Virus record (IMG/VR): IMGVR_UViG_3300049433_000125
Span: 1-22,816 of that record
DNA length: 22,816 nt
Direction: 5' to 3' (one strand)
Origin: a virus
Shown: one piece after another, positions 13,214 to 20,380 of the stretch
How the letters are laid out: the number at the start of each line of letters is the position of its first letter
Numbering within the stretch: position 1 is the stretch's first letter
Notes under the pieces: generated by a model
What the model was told of the DNA's origin: nothing
Databases searched by the model: none
What the model saw: the letters and a program-made list of their open reading frames with translations, nothing else
Translations under genes and position numbers: made by a program

Positions 13214-13540
13214 TTAGACCGGAGTTACGGTGATACCCGTTGTCGGGAAGAACGACGGCGGAGAGCCTACTTCGGTAAAGGCTTGCGTGACCGGAACACC
13301 CAACGTGGCGCCATTGGCATCCAAATCCGTTGCGACGACCGAGCCTGCGCCTACGGCGACGCTGGTAGAAAACGCCCACGGAGTGGGAGTTTCAATGCCG
13401 GTCAGCAAAACAGCCGGCTGCGGCGTGCCGCTTGAGTCGGTCACAACAACGCTGGTGGAGGCAAAGGCGACACCATTCGGCGTCGGGATGCTGGCGCCCT
13501 TGGCAAGGGCGACAACGACGGCAATCAGGGTAGTGCTCAT
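13214..13540 (-). CDS. 108-aa predicted virion-type beta-sandwich protein
   Basis: The protein is rich in Ser, Thr, Val and Gly with an immunoglobulin-like strand pattern: SVVVTDSSGTPQPAVLLTG, then TPTPWAFSTSVAVGAGSVV, then ATDLDANGATLGVPVT. This repeating 'property of the added substance' pattern is common in small phage accessory proteins. A good Shine-Dalgarno (aaggag, about 8 nt upstream) supports the ATG. It lies downstream of the endolysin behind a candidate promoter, so it may be expressed apart from the lysis genes. Exact function unknown. Confidence 0.7.
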   Translation of the reverse strand: MSTTLIAVVVALAKGASIPTPNGVAFASTSVVVTDSSGTPQPAVLLTGIETPTPWAFSTSVAVGAGSVVATDLDANGATLGVPVTQAFTEVGSPPSFFPTTGITVTPV

Positions 13541-13581
13541 AGGGAAAACTCCTTGGAAGATGAAAACTATGATCCGCGAAA

Positions 13582-13587
13582 ATTATA
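13582..13587 (-). promoter_or_regulatory. Candidate -10 box (TATAAT) in the gap after the endolysin
   Basis: On the - strand the 56-bp gap between endolysin and the 108-aa gene holds a perfect TATAAT. The matching -35 region (T-rich, inside the endolysin's last codons) is weak: TTGTCA is present but only 12 bp away, too close. It could drive the last two leftward genes. Confidence 0.35.
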
Positions 13588-13596
13588 CGCCTTAGG

Positions 13597-14028
13597 TTAT
13601 GACAAAAATAGCGCCTGCTCCGCTTCTCGACGGCGCGATAGCCCCGCACTGGGCGCCCCGTCAATATGGTTCCACTTCGGGAACTCCGCGGCGGCACCGG
13701 CAAAGTTTCGAGCATTGACCAATCGAGCCAATGTGGAATGTCCCTCAGCACCTACGCCCACGTTGAACGTAAAGCTCACCAGCGCGTCGAACTGGGCTTG
13801 ACTGACATTGGTCTGAATGGAAGTGTCGACTGCGGTAACGGCCTCCTGTGTGTCATGCTGGAACCAGGTTTCCGCTTGCTCTGGAGTACAGGTAGTACCC
13901 TCTACGACGTCGGGCCCGGTATGGCCCCAGCCGCAAGTCCAAATTCCGCCAGGGTCCTGGTAGGCAGTAAGCCGTAACGTTTCGAAACTCTTGATAAGCT
14001 CTTCGCCCGCGGAACCTAGGGTATTCAT
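13597..14028 (-). CDS. Endolysin, GH24 lysozyme (T4 lysozyme/P22 gp19 type)
   Basis: The 143-residue muramidase carries the GH24 catalytic triad with exact spacing: E16-x8-D25-x5-T31 (SFETLRLTAYQDPGGIWTCG), then WGHTG. The C-terminal lobe has QFDALVSFTFNVG and W-N-H...GLSRRREAEQALF, both family hallmarks. It hydrolyses the glycan strands of peptidoglycan. No signal peptide is present, so release needs a holin. It starts in an ATGA overlap with the preceding membrane protein gene. Confidence 0.93.
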   Translation of the reverse strand: MNTLGSAGEELIKSFETLRLTAYQDPGGIWTCGWGHTGPDVVEGTTCTPEQAETWFQHDTQEAVTAVDTSIQTNVSQAQFDALVSFTFNVGVGAEGHSTLARLVNARNFAGAAAEFPKWNHIDGAPSAGLSRRREAEQALFLS

Positions 14029-14231
14029 GAGGGATGGTCCTTTTCGCTTTTAACGCCTTTGGCAAAACTCGCCTCTTTCACAACGTCGATCAACTGCTCC
14101 ATTTTGCCATTAGTGGTTGCATGAACTTCATCTAGCTTGCGCGAGTTACGTAAAGAGACAAGCACTCCGCCGATCGCCACCAACGAATTGGTAATGCAGG
14201 TTATCAAAATGATCCCTTGGGTGAACGTCAT
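14025..14231 (-). CDS. 68-aa single-helix membrane protein, holin-type candidate
   Basis: The start is the ATG that overlaps the previous stop (TGATG); a TTG one codon earlier is less likely. An N-terminal membrane helix (FTQGIILITCITNSLVAIGGVLVSL, about residues 3-27, given here in part: IILITCITNSLVAIGGVLV) is followed by RNSRKLDEVHATTN and an amphipathic helix. R-N-x-R-K...H-x-x-T-N is common in small phage proteins next to endolysins. It may be a holin, an antiholin or a pinholin-like partner of the endolysin directly after it. Confidence 0.65.
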   Translation of the reverse strand: MTFTQGIILITCITNSLVAIGGVLVSLRNSRKLDEVHATTNGKMEQLIDVVKEASFAKGVKSEKDHPS

Positions 14232-14500
14232 CAATCTTGACCTCTGTGTATGCGACGTCGCGCGCTTATCTCCATCAAAATTTGATCCAGTCGTTGAACA
14301 TTACTTTCATGGTGGCGATCCTGCCGCGCTAGTAGCTCCTTGAAATCTGCTTTAAGGGCATCGACTTCCGACCGGTTTGCTTTTTGGTCTACGGCGTCAA
14401 CCAGCCGCTTGGTAAAGAATGCCACGATTCCTCCTGCAACGGTGATAGCTCCCGTCCAAATCGCTTGCACCACTTGAAACTCGTTTTGGGGGTCATTCAT
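14231..14500 (-). CDS. 89-aa membrane protein with C-terminal coiled coil
   Basis: I prefer the ATG at 14500 (just after the Rz stop) to the GTG at 14524, which lies inside Rz without a ribosome-binding site. One membrane helix (AIWTGAITVAGGIVAFF, about residues 13-29) is followed by a long charged coiled coil (RSEVDALKADFKELLARQD onward). The layout suits a holin-like or lysis-timing protein, or a small membrane anchor. It overlaps the 68-aa gene by TGATG. Which of the three small membrane proteins here is the holin cannot be told. Confidence 0.65.
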   Translation of the reverse strand: MNDPQNEFQVVQAIWTGAITVAGGIVAFFTKRLVDAVDQKANRSEVDALKADFKELLARQDRHHESNVQRLDQILMEISARRRIHRGQD

Positions 14501-14504
14501 TAAG

Positions 14505-15002
14505 CTACCTAGATTGAAATTCACGCAGCGCGGCGCTTACGCTGTCGGCGGCAGCCCCAAAAGCACTGAGCAAGGGTTCGATATCTGGGCCAATTGCCCT
14601 TTCCCCACTGCCAGAATTTCCGCCAGGCACGTTTGAAACAGCAGCGGCGGAGGCGCCGGAACTTGCATTTCCTGACTTAAGGGCGCCGGCTTGGGGCAGG
14701 ACGGTACCGCCAGCGTGTGGATCGCGGCACAGCCGCACAGGCTCAGAAGGGTGACTGTCCCGATAGTTTTGATTGTCAGTGTGCTCTTTGTCATAAGCTT
14801 GCTTTGCCATGGCGGCTTTGGCTTGTAACTCGGCTGTCTGCTTTGCGGTATCCGCCACCAGTATAGCTGATGCGCTATCATCCGCTGCTTTCTGTTTAGC
14901 GATCCCTTCGCCAATAAGTGCATGGTGATACCATAATCCCGCCGCGATCAGCACCACAATCAGCGCGCCGTAGAGAAGATCCTTAATTGGGATAGTCGGC
15001 AT
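14505..15002 (-). CDS. Rz: Rz-like i-spanin
   Basis: The 165-residue protein has an N-terminal signal-anchor helix (about residues 8-25, LLYGALIVVLIAAGLWYH) and an alpha-helical, Ala/Gln/Lys-rich periplasmic region (30-80) typical of inner-membrane spanin subunits. The C-terminal half is low-complexity Gly/Ser/Ala and then a helix. The Rz1-like lipoprotein frame nested inside supports the assignment strongly. Spanins join inner and outer membranes in the last step of lysis, which implies a Gram-negative host. The ATG overlaps the end of the previous gene by 20 bp. Confidence 0.82.
   Translation of the reverse strand: MPTIPIKDLLYGALIVVLIAAGLWYHHALIGEGIAKQKAADDSASAILVADTAKQTAELQAKAAMAKQAYDKEHTDNQNYRDSHPSEPVRLCRDPHAGGTVLPQAGALKSGNASSGASAAAVSNVPGGNSGSGERAIGPDIEPLLSAFGAAADSVSAALREFQSR
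14537..14794 (-). CDS. Rz1: Rz1-like o-spanin lipoprotein nested in Rz
   Basis: Starting from the ATG at 14794, inside a longer frame open to 14923, the 85-residue product begins MTKSTLTIKTIGTVTLLSLC and has the lipobox L19-C-G-C22. After cleavage at C22 the mature part is Pro-rich (PSCPKPAPLSQ...VPAPPPLLF), as in Rz1 outer-membrane lipoproteins. It lies entirely within Rz in another frame, the lambda arrangement. It would complex with Rz through the periplasm to fuse the membranes. Confidence 0.8.
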   Translation of the reverse strand: MTKSTLTIKTIGTVTLLSLCGCAAIHTLAVPSCPKPAPLSQEMQVPAPPPLLFQTCLAEILAVGKGQLAQISNPCSVLLGLPPTA

Positions 15003-15309
15003 TGCGCTTCGTCTCTTTCGTGGAGGTAGTTATCCGCTCGGTGCTGCCGGCGGGAGGCGTCCAGTCAGTAGCGGTATTGGCGTATATTTTGTAAACCCAA
15101 GGAAATAGCCCGGTGACTGCGGTAATGATGGCGCCCGCGAGCCCCGATGCCTCTAGCGTCCGTTCCGCCGAAGGTAGTTGCATGTACCAGGTTAACGTCG
15201 AGTTGGTCACGTGCGCCACCCAGATGCCGTAGCCAAAAAGAACGAATCGCGGTACGACCCGAAGATGATCGAATACTTGGGCGAAATCTAGATATCGTTG
15301 TTTGTTCAC
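14983..15309 (-). CDS. 108-aa membrane protein, putative holin
   Basis: Two likely membrane helices (around VPRFVLFGYGIWVAHVT, residues 19-35, and LAGAIITAVTGLFPWVYKIY, 57-76) are joined by a short loop with LTWYMQLP. The hydrophilic C-terminus is about 30 residues. The pattern R-V-V-P-R...W...GLAGAIITAVTGLF, placed just before Rz, is typical of phage proteins called holin-like or hypothetical membrane proteins. The start is GTG, 1 nt after the upstream stop; the Shine-Dalgarno is weak, so coupling is likely. It is the only two-helix protein of the cassette. Confidence 0.65.
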   Translation of the reverse strand: MNKQRYLDFAQVFDHLRVVPRFVLFGYGIWVAHVTNSTLTWYMQLPSAERTLEASGLAGAIITAVTGLFPWVYKIYANTATDWTPPAGSTERITTSTKETKRNADYPN

Positions 15310-15310
15310 C

Positions 15311-15676
15311 CTACACGTTGGCCGTGGTGAATACGCAATATGCGGTCGTAGCTACGCTAGCTCCGGCGGTAACCGATTGCGGCTGAAAGGGAACACGACG
15401 GATCACCCGCTCGTTAGCGTTCAAGCGTTGATTCGTTAATCCAGCGGAGCCCGTGCCGATAGTCCCCGGAAATTGACCGACCGCAATAGAACAAGTAGTG
15501 TCGCAACTGATTTCTACGAACTTGGTGCTTGGCTGAAACGGCTTCGCCGCGCCGCTCGATCCGGCCGACACGATGATGGAGTATTCAATGGTTGGGGGCA
15601 GCGCCAAGATCGGAACTGAATCACTCTGATCTGTATTGGCCAATCCGGGGTATTCTGCAACGTATACGAGTGCCAT
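15311..15676 (-). CDS. 121-aa small virion-type protein
   Basis: The protein is beta-rich and Ser/Thr/Val/Ala-rich. It opens with MALVYVAEYPGL, has KPFQPSTKFVEISCDTTCSI and ends with an Arg-Val-Pro-Phe-Gln-Pro strand and CVFTTANV. The order (V-Y-x-x-E-Y-P, then F-Q-P-x-T-K-F-V, then C-S-I-A) matches a small protein that I recognise in many podovirus and siphovirus genomes next to tail-fibre genes and usually left unnamed. It shares a TAATG junction with the 129-aa gene before it, so the two are probably made together. Confidence 0.72.
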   Translation of the reverse strand: MALVYVAEYPGLANTDQSDSVPILALPPTIEYSIIVSAGSSGAAKPFQPSTKFVEISCDTTCSIAVGQFPGTIGTGSAGLTNQRLNANERVIRRVPFQPQSVTAGASVATTAYCVFTTANV

Positions 15677-16065
15677 TATGCAATTCCTATTTCGCCGTCC
15701 ATGTTGATAATGGCTGCCAGAGGCAGGCTTGCTAATCCGGTTAAATAATCCGTTGCATCGAAGCGTGCTTGACCGTACCAGTCGACATACGATTGTGCAG
15801 CAATCGATACGCTGGTTAATGCAAAAGAAGAACCGGCCGCTGTCGTCAGCGTAGTGCCCTTATAAAGCGTCACGTTAATAGCGGAAGTCGTGAGCTGATT
15901 CATGACGCGTATGTGCTTCTGGATTGCATACGGTTGCGCCGCCGCGAATCCGACCCCCTGCGGGGTAAGAGTCGTGATGCTGCAATTAAATAAATTGCAT
16001 GCAGTCGTCATCCCGGCGGTTGCTATATACGCCGGTTGACTGTTGAAGATTTTATTAGAAGCCAT
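15676..16065 (-). CDS. 129-aa small virion-type protein
   Basis: It begins MASNKIFNSQPAYIATAGM and ends SYVDWYGQARFDATDYLTGL followed by a short strand and GEIGIA. The A-S-N-K-I...QPAYIAT start, central HIRVMNQ strand, and YVDWYG are a signature I know from small phage proteins beside the 121-aa type. The first half holds C23 and C28. Strong Shine-Dalgarno (ggagg) before the ATG. Such pairs are probably decoration or fibre-associated proteins; biochemical role not known. Confidence 0.72.
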   Translation of the reverse strand: MASNKIFNSQPAYIATAGMTTACNLFNCSITTLTPQGVGFAAAQPYAIQKHIRVMNQLTTSAINVTLYKGTTLTTAAGSSFALTSVSIAAQSYVDWYGQARFDATDYLTGLASLPLAAIINMDGEIGIA

Positions 16066-16094
16066 TGCAATCCTCCAAGAGTTGTGATTCTACG

Positions 16095-17891
16095 CTAAAC
16101 GCTCCATTTTGCATTCAAATAATTCTCGACAGAAGTTATCTCTCCGGCGGTAAGTACACGGTTATAAATGATTATTTCCGCTAGTGCACCGTTTAGAAAT
16201 TCTGTATTGCCTTGAGGGCTGAAGCAAATACCCGGTGTTCCCCCGCTAATAGTCTGTACATTCGATCCGCTACCCGCGGCGGCCTGCCCCATACGAAAAG
16301 CAAAAGCGCCCGTACTGGCGTTGTAAGTTACGTTACCTTGAAACCAGGTGCTTAAAGAAACAGTCGTAGTACTGTTTCCGATAGCTGCTATTCCCGAACG
16401 AACTAGCTCCAATTGGTTCGATGAATTAATACGTAATTGCAATGCGTTTGCTGCGGTCCCGCCTAGAAAGTCTTGAAAAATTCCTACCGATGCCGGTTTG
16501 AATACAACGAAACAAGTAACTGTCGAAAGTATTGGCCCGCTACCTGATAGTTGATAACTACTAGCCGCAGTACCTAAAAAATCATATGTCGTCTTTGCAT
16601 TTAAGTTGGAACTCGATCGCGTTGCGCCGCTTCCTTGGTTGCCAGCGATATACCCAAGCAACCAAGGGCAGGAATTTTGCAGTGCCATAAGTGCACTGCC
16701 GCTACTGCTTAAAATGATATCTGCTTGCCACCAATAAACAAGGTCCGAAATCGTTGCTGGAATAGGCGTAGTAATAACGCCTCCTATCATACCCGCCATT
16801 CCAGGGGGCCCCATACTTCCCTCTTCTCCGTCATCACCAAAAAACATATGAAATGCGGGGGCAGCGGGAATTAAAGGAATCCCTGCAACAGACATCACCT
16901 CTACCGTCATCTCGCGTAACGTAATGGTATCGCTAGCATTGACGGTGCCTCCCCATTGAACGGAAGCGCGAATGATTTCGGCAATAGTGGTATCTACCGT
17001 AACCGGCACCGTGTTGTCCATGTTGACAAACAATACCGCGGTCGACGCCGTTGAAAACTCAGATAGTCCCTGCGCTTCTATCGTGCCGGATGAGCCAATC
17101 GTCTGGACGGTGAACAGCCCCTCCGCCGACCAGCCATCGTTGGTGACCGCGGCAACCGTCGTCAGCGTGCCGGATGCAATCAACACGGTTGCGCCAAAAT
17201 AGACTTTCAGGATCAATGAGGGGGCGACGACTCCGGTACTATAGACACCGAAAAACTTTACCCTAAGCACCGTACCAATCGCTAGCGAATTAGCCGGTAC
17301 GGCGTAAGCTGATGTAAAGAACGTCTCCGAACTCGTATTGGCGACCGTATTGCCTGCAGGGACTGTCGTATTTACGTAGACTAAGGTAGTTCCGGCGGGC
17401 CCTGTTGGCCCCGCAACACCGGGTGCCCCCGCCGCGCCTGCAGGGCCCGTACCGCCGGGTACAAAATCACCGTCCTGACCCTCATCCGCGGACATGAATA
17501 CCGCCGGCCCTGTCGGACCTATTCCGCCCGTGGCGCCATTCAAACCGTTGACGCCTCGCTGCCCAGGGGGTCCTGGATCGCCATCGCCTCCGCCCCCGGC
17601 ATCGTCAAACCAAGGTATTGGCGCAATCAGCCGAATGGGTACATTACCCACCAGCACTCCGCCGCCCGCGAGGCCGGGGCCGGGGATCAGCGTTCCCTCA
17701 TCCCCCTTACCGATATTGCCACCGCCCGTATTCGTCTGCTGCGCTTGGATTTGAGAAATAATTTGCGTGAGCTGCGCAAGGCTTATGGTGCCTGAACCAA
17801 CCTCAGCAATGGTCGTACCCACCGGTGTGTTGCTGCCCGGCGTGATGACCTTGCGGATACCGCCAATGACAGGAAGCTGGATCTTTTTCAG
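16095..17891 (-). CDS. Collagen-like, lectin-like tail fibre with probable CTG start
   Basis: The best start is CTG at 17891, overlapping the previous stop as CTGA with ggagg 4 nt upstream. It adds 23 residues (LKKIQLPVIGGIRKVITP...) before the GTG at 17822, giving about 598 aa. The N-terminal VGTTIAEVGSGTISLAQL part is a likely virion anchor. Two Gly-x-y blocks follow (DGDPGPPGQRGVNG; GPAGAAGAPGVAGPTGPAG), then a beta domain and a third short block (GSMGPPGMAG). The C-terminal about 230 residues look like a concanavalin/LamG lectin fold (LVYWWQAD...IIIYNRVLTAGEITSVE). It should bind the host surface. GC falls from about 62% to about 40-42% in the lectin part, which suggests a swapped tip. 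Confidence 0.82.
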   Translation of the reverse strand: MKKIQLPVIGGIRKVITPGSNTPVGTTIAEVGSGTISLAQLTQIISQIQAQQTNTGGGNIGKGDEGTLIPGPGLAGGGVLVGNVPIRLIAPIPWFDDAGGGGDGDPGPPGQRGVNGLNGATGGIGPTGPAVFMSADEGQDGDFVPGGTGPAGAAGAPGVAGPTGPAGTTLVYVNTTVPAGNTVANTSSETFFTSAYAVPANSLAIGTVLRVKFFGVYSTGVVAPSLILKVYFGATVLIASGTLTTVAAVTNDGWSAEGLFTVQTIGSSGTIEAQGLSEFSTASTAVLFVNMDNTVPVTVDTTIAEIIRASVQWGGTVNASDTITLREMTVEVMSVAGIPLIPAAPAFHMFFGDDGEEGSMGPPGMAGMIGGVITTPIPATISDLVYWWQADIILSSSGSALMALQNSCPWLLGYIAGNQGSGATRSSSNLNAKTTYDFLGTAASSYQLSGSGPILSTVTCFVVFKPASVGIFQDFLGGTAANALQLRINSSNQLELVRSGIAAIGNSTTTVSLSTWFQGNVTYNASTGAFAFRMGQAAAGSGSNVQTISGGTPGICFSPQGNTEFLNGALAEIIIYNRVLTAGEITSVENYLNAKWSV

Positions 17892-20380
17892 AACGCCTCC
17901 CCCAGTTTTGAAGCGTTCCAGCGATTGAGGAGCGCTTGTACCGCACTCGGTTTCAATCCGCCGCCATTGATGACTTTGCCGCTGTTGGCATCCAAAATGA
18001 TATGACCCTTGGGGGGTGTGCGATCGACCGCAGTCACGTCATGCAGTAGCGGAGTGGTGCCGCTGTCCCCAAAGATGACCGGCTGTACGCCGGCCGCCTG
18101 CTCCGCCGCCAAACGTCGTTGCGCTTCTAGACTTGCTGGGTTGGCGCCGCCTTCTGATTCCACGTTGGAGGCATTCTCCGCTAGCCTAGTAATGGTAGCT
18201 TTAGGCTGATCGTTTGCCGCACCTAGGTCCCTTTCGTATCCGCGAAGCCCATGCGCATCTTGATCCATCTTATCACGCTGTTGTACCGCAGCCTCTTCCT
18301 CTGGTGTATTGCGACGCAATTCCTCGGGGGTGTACGGAGTACCATGTGCTTCTAAAATATCTTTCTGCTTTGCAAGGGGTAGAGTTTTAAAAGATTTAGA
18401 ATTTATCAATGCAGAGTAGTCCCGCTTAGGCGTCTCGTCCGCTAACGCATCGTCAAGCGGCACGCCAAGATCCTTAAAGTCTGGCGCGCTGCTGCGCCGG
18501 CTACGCGCAAGGATGTCCTCCGGCACCCCCTGGCTCTTGACGCCGGCAAAGTCCGCCATGCTCATCGGTTGGCCCTTGAACGGGCCGTTCAGCCCTTCGT
18601 CCAAGGAAAGATCCCCCGCCATATGGGCGGCGTCAAGCTTGAACGGCACTCCAGTCTGTGCCGGAGCCCCCATAGGTCCCAAGGAGAGCCCTGCAGCCGG
18701 GCCTTGTTCGACGCCATGCGCGAGTACGTCTGCCAAGGGTATTTGCCCTGGCGGTCCCGCGGCGGCTGGCGGAGGAGCCGTTGGCGGCGATGCCGTCAAA
18801 CCGCCCGTAGGGTTTACCACCTGTCCGGAGCCTTGAGGGCCAAGCGGCAACGACGCCTGACGAGGCGGAGGCGGCCCGACAGCTCCTGGAGGCGGCTCCA
18901 AAGGCACTTCCCCCGGCTCCAAGGGTGCGAATTCGCCTGCAAGTCCTGATACCGGGGTTTGCCGCGCGGCAGCGGTTGCAGCGCCAGGACTGCCCGTCAG
19001 CACCCTGCGCGCGACTGCCTGAACTCCAGAAGCGCCAAACAGACGATCGACAATCCCTTGATGGCTGCCGGCACCCAGCGCCTTGCCTAAATCATTGGCG
19101 AAGCTGGGAGGCGTTTCGATCCGATTGGTGAGCCCCGTTACCGCCGGATGCTGATTGGCGAAATCCGCGATGTCTCGCATTGGCCCGGTTAAAAGATCGG
19201 GATCGTGTTGCTGCATGCGGGCAATCGCTTGCATATCCACGTTGCCGCCCTTAACCGCCCCCTGTACGGCATAGTTCTTTGCAAGCGCGGTACGCGCCGC
19301 TTGAAACTGCTCAAGCGAAACCGGGGAGCCTTGGGGTAACGTATCCGCAGCATGTTGTTCTAGCGCACGGGCGATACCAAGCTGCGCACTTCCAAGATTC
19401 TGCTGCTCAACGTCATCCGAAGCCAACCGAGCGCCTCCTTCCTGGCGTAGTGCGCGCGAAGTTTGAATTACTTCCGGCCCGCTTAAGGGGCGCCCGGTAA
19501 GTTTGGCCTTTTGGGTATTGATCGCCGCTTGGGTCGCTTCAGAAGGTTGCGTGAGCACATTTTCATTAGTGCCAGCGCTATTTAACAGCTTAGTAGCTGC
19601 GGGGCTCAATGGCGCCGTAGGGAGCGAGGACTCCATACGATCGTAAACGGAACCCGGAGCGCGGCGAGCCCCCGCTAAACTTCCATTCTCGCCGGGCACC
19701 AACGGCATGCCATGCGGTACTCCCGCTTCCGCACCGAGGACGGTATTGCCCAAAGGCTGGTTATGGAGGGAGACGGCTTGCGCTCCCGAAGGCCCGGCAG
19801 CGCCCGCCGCCACCGGATGATCGGCTAACGTGCGCATTCCAAACTTCGTCACGGCGGCCGGCGCATTTTGTGCTGCGAGCGTTGCCGCTTCAGTTGACGC
19901 CCGCGCTCCTGCTGCGATAGGCGAAGCGGCGCCAACAGTACCTGCGATATCCCCCAACTCGCTCAAAGCGCCGTGCGTCTCGCCGCGCGGAATACCAATC
20001 GCTTCGCCGCCGCGTTGCAGAAGTTCGCTCCCGGCTTGCGCCGATTCGCCAAGCGGTGCTAATACACTATGCACCGCTGACCCAATATGCTTCCCGACTG
20101 GAGTTTGGGTATCGTAACCGAAATGGCGATTGACGAATTCATGCGTTGCATCCGCCGCCATTTGCGGATCCCCGCCGGAAAGCGCTGCGATCAATCGGTT
20201 AGCAAGCGCTATGGGTGCGCCAACAACACCGGTTGCGACTTTGGACGCACCAGAAAGTGCGGCGTCCCCTACCCCCTTGACCACATCGCCCGCAGTCGTA
20301 GGCGCAGGCGCCATCTGACGCACGGCCCAAGGATTTTGGATTTGTGCCGGAGCGGTTCCTATGACATCCCAGTCAGCCAC
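17888..20380 (-). CDS. Large internal virion/DNA ejection protein
   Basis: This 830-residue Ala/Gly/Pro-rich protein opens with MADWDVIGTAPAQIQNPWAV, a start typical of large podovirus ejection proteins. It has long hydrophobic, weakly helical stretches at about 35-75 and 140-190, a Pro-rich low-complexity centre (about 490-560), and charged helices near the end. No lysozyme or transglycosylase motif was found. It is the third and largest of three adjacent proteins (234, 473, 830 aa), like T7 gp14-15-16 and P22 gp7-20-16, which leave the virion to build a DNA conduit. The start is GTG, sharing one base with the upstream TAG (TAGTG). The homology to T7 or P22 is by position and composition only. 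Confidence 0.7.
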   Translation of the reverse strand: MADWDVIGTAPAQIQNPWAVRQMAPAPTTAGDVVKGVGDAALSGASKVATGVVGAPIALANRLIAALSGGDPQMAADATHEFVNRHFGYDTQTPVGKHIGSAVHSVLAPLGESAQAGSELLQRGGEAIGIPRGETHGALSELGDIAGTVGAASPIAAGARASTEAATLAAQNAPAAVTKFGMRTLADHPVAAGAAGPSGAQAVSLHNQPLGNTVLGAEAGVPHGMPLVPGENGSLAGARRAPGSVYDRMESSLPTAPLSPAATKLLNSAGTNENVLTQPSEATQAAINTQKAKLTGRPLSGPEVIQTSRALRQEGGARLASDDVEQQNLGSAQLGIARALEQHAADTLPQGSPVSLEQFQAARTALAKNYAVQGAVKGGNVDMQAIARMQQHDPDLLTGPMRDIADFANQHPAVTGLTNRIETPPSFANDLGKALGAGSHQGIVDRLFGASGVQAVARRVLTGSPGAATAAARQTPVSGLAGEFAPLEPGEVPLEPPPGAVGPPPPRQASLPLGPQGSGQVVNPTGGLTASPPTAPPPAAAGPPGQIPLADVLAHGVEQGPAAGLSLGPMGAPAQTGVPFKLDAAHMAGDLSLDEGLNGPFKGQPMSMADFAGVKSQGVPEDILARSRRSSAPDFKDLGVPLDDALADETPKRDYSALINSKSFKTLPLAKQKDILEAHGTPYTPEELRRNTPEEEAAVQQRDKMDQDAHGLRGYERDLGAANDQPKATITRLAENASNVESEGGANPASLEAQRRLAAEQAAGVQPVIFGDSGTTPLLHDVTAVDRTPPKGHIILDANSGKVINGGGLKPSAVQALLNRWNASKLGEAF

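Noticed and set aside
13212-13379. N-terminal extension of the 56-aa leftward gene
   Set aside because: This part overlaps the 108-aa beta-rich gene in another frame and reads as an Arg-rich shadow; only the part from 13211 looks real.
14538-17888. Diversity-generating retroelement or CRISPR near the fibre
   Set aside because: No reverse transcriptase, template/variable repeat pair or regularly spaced repeats could be seen.
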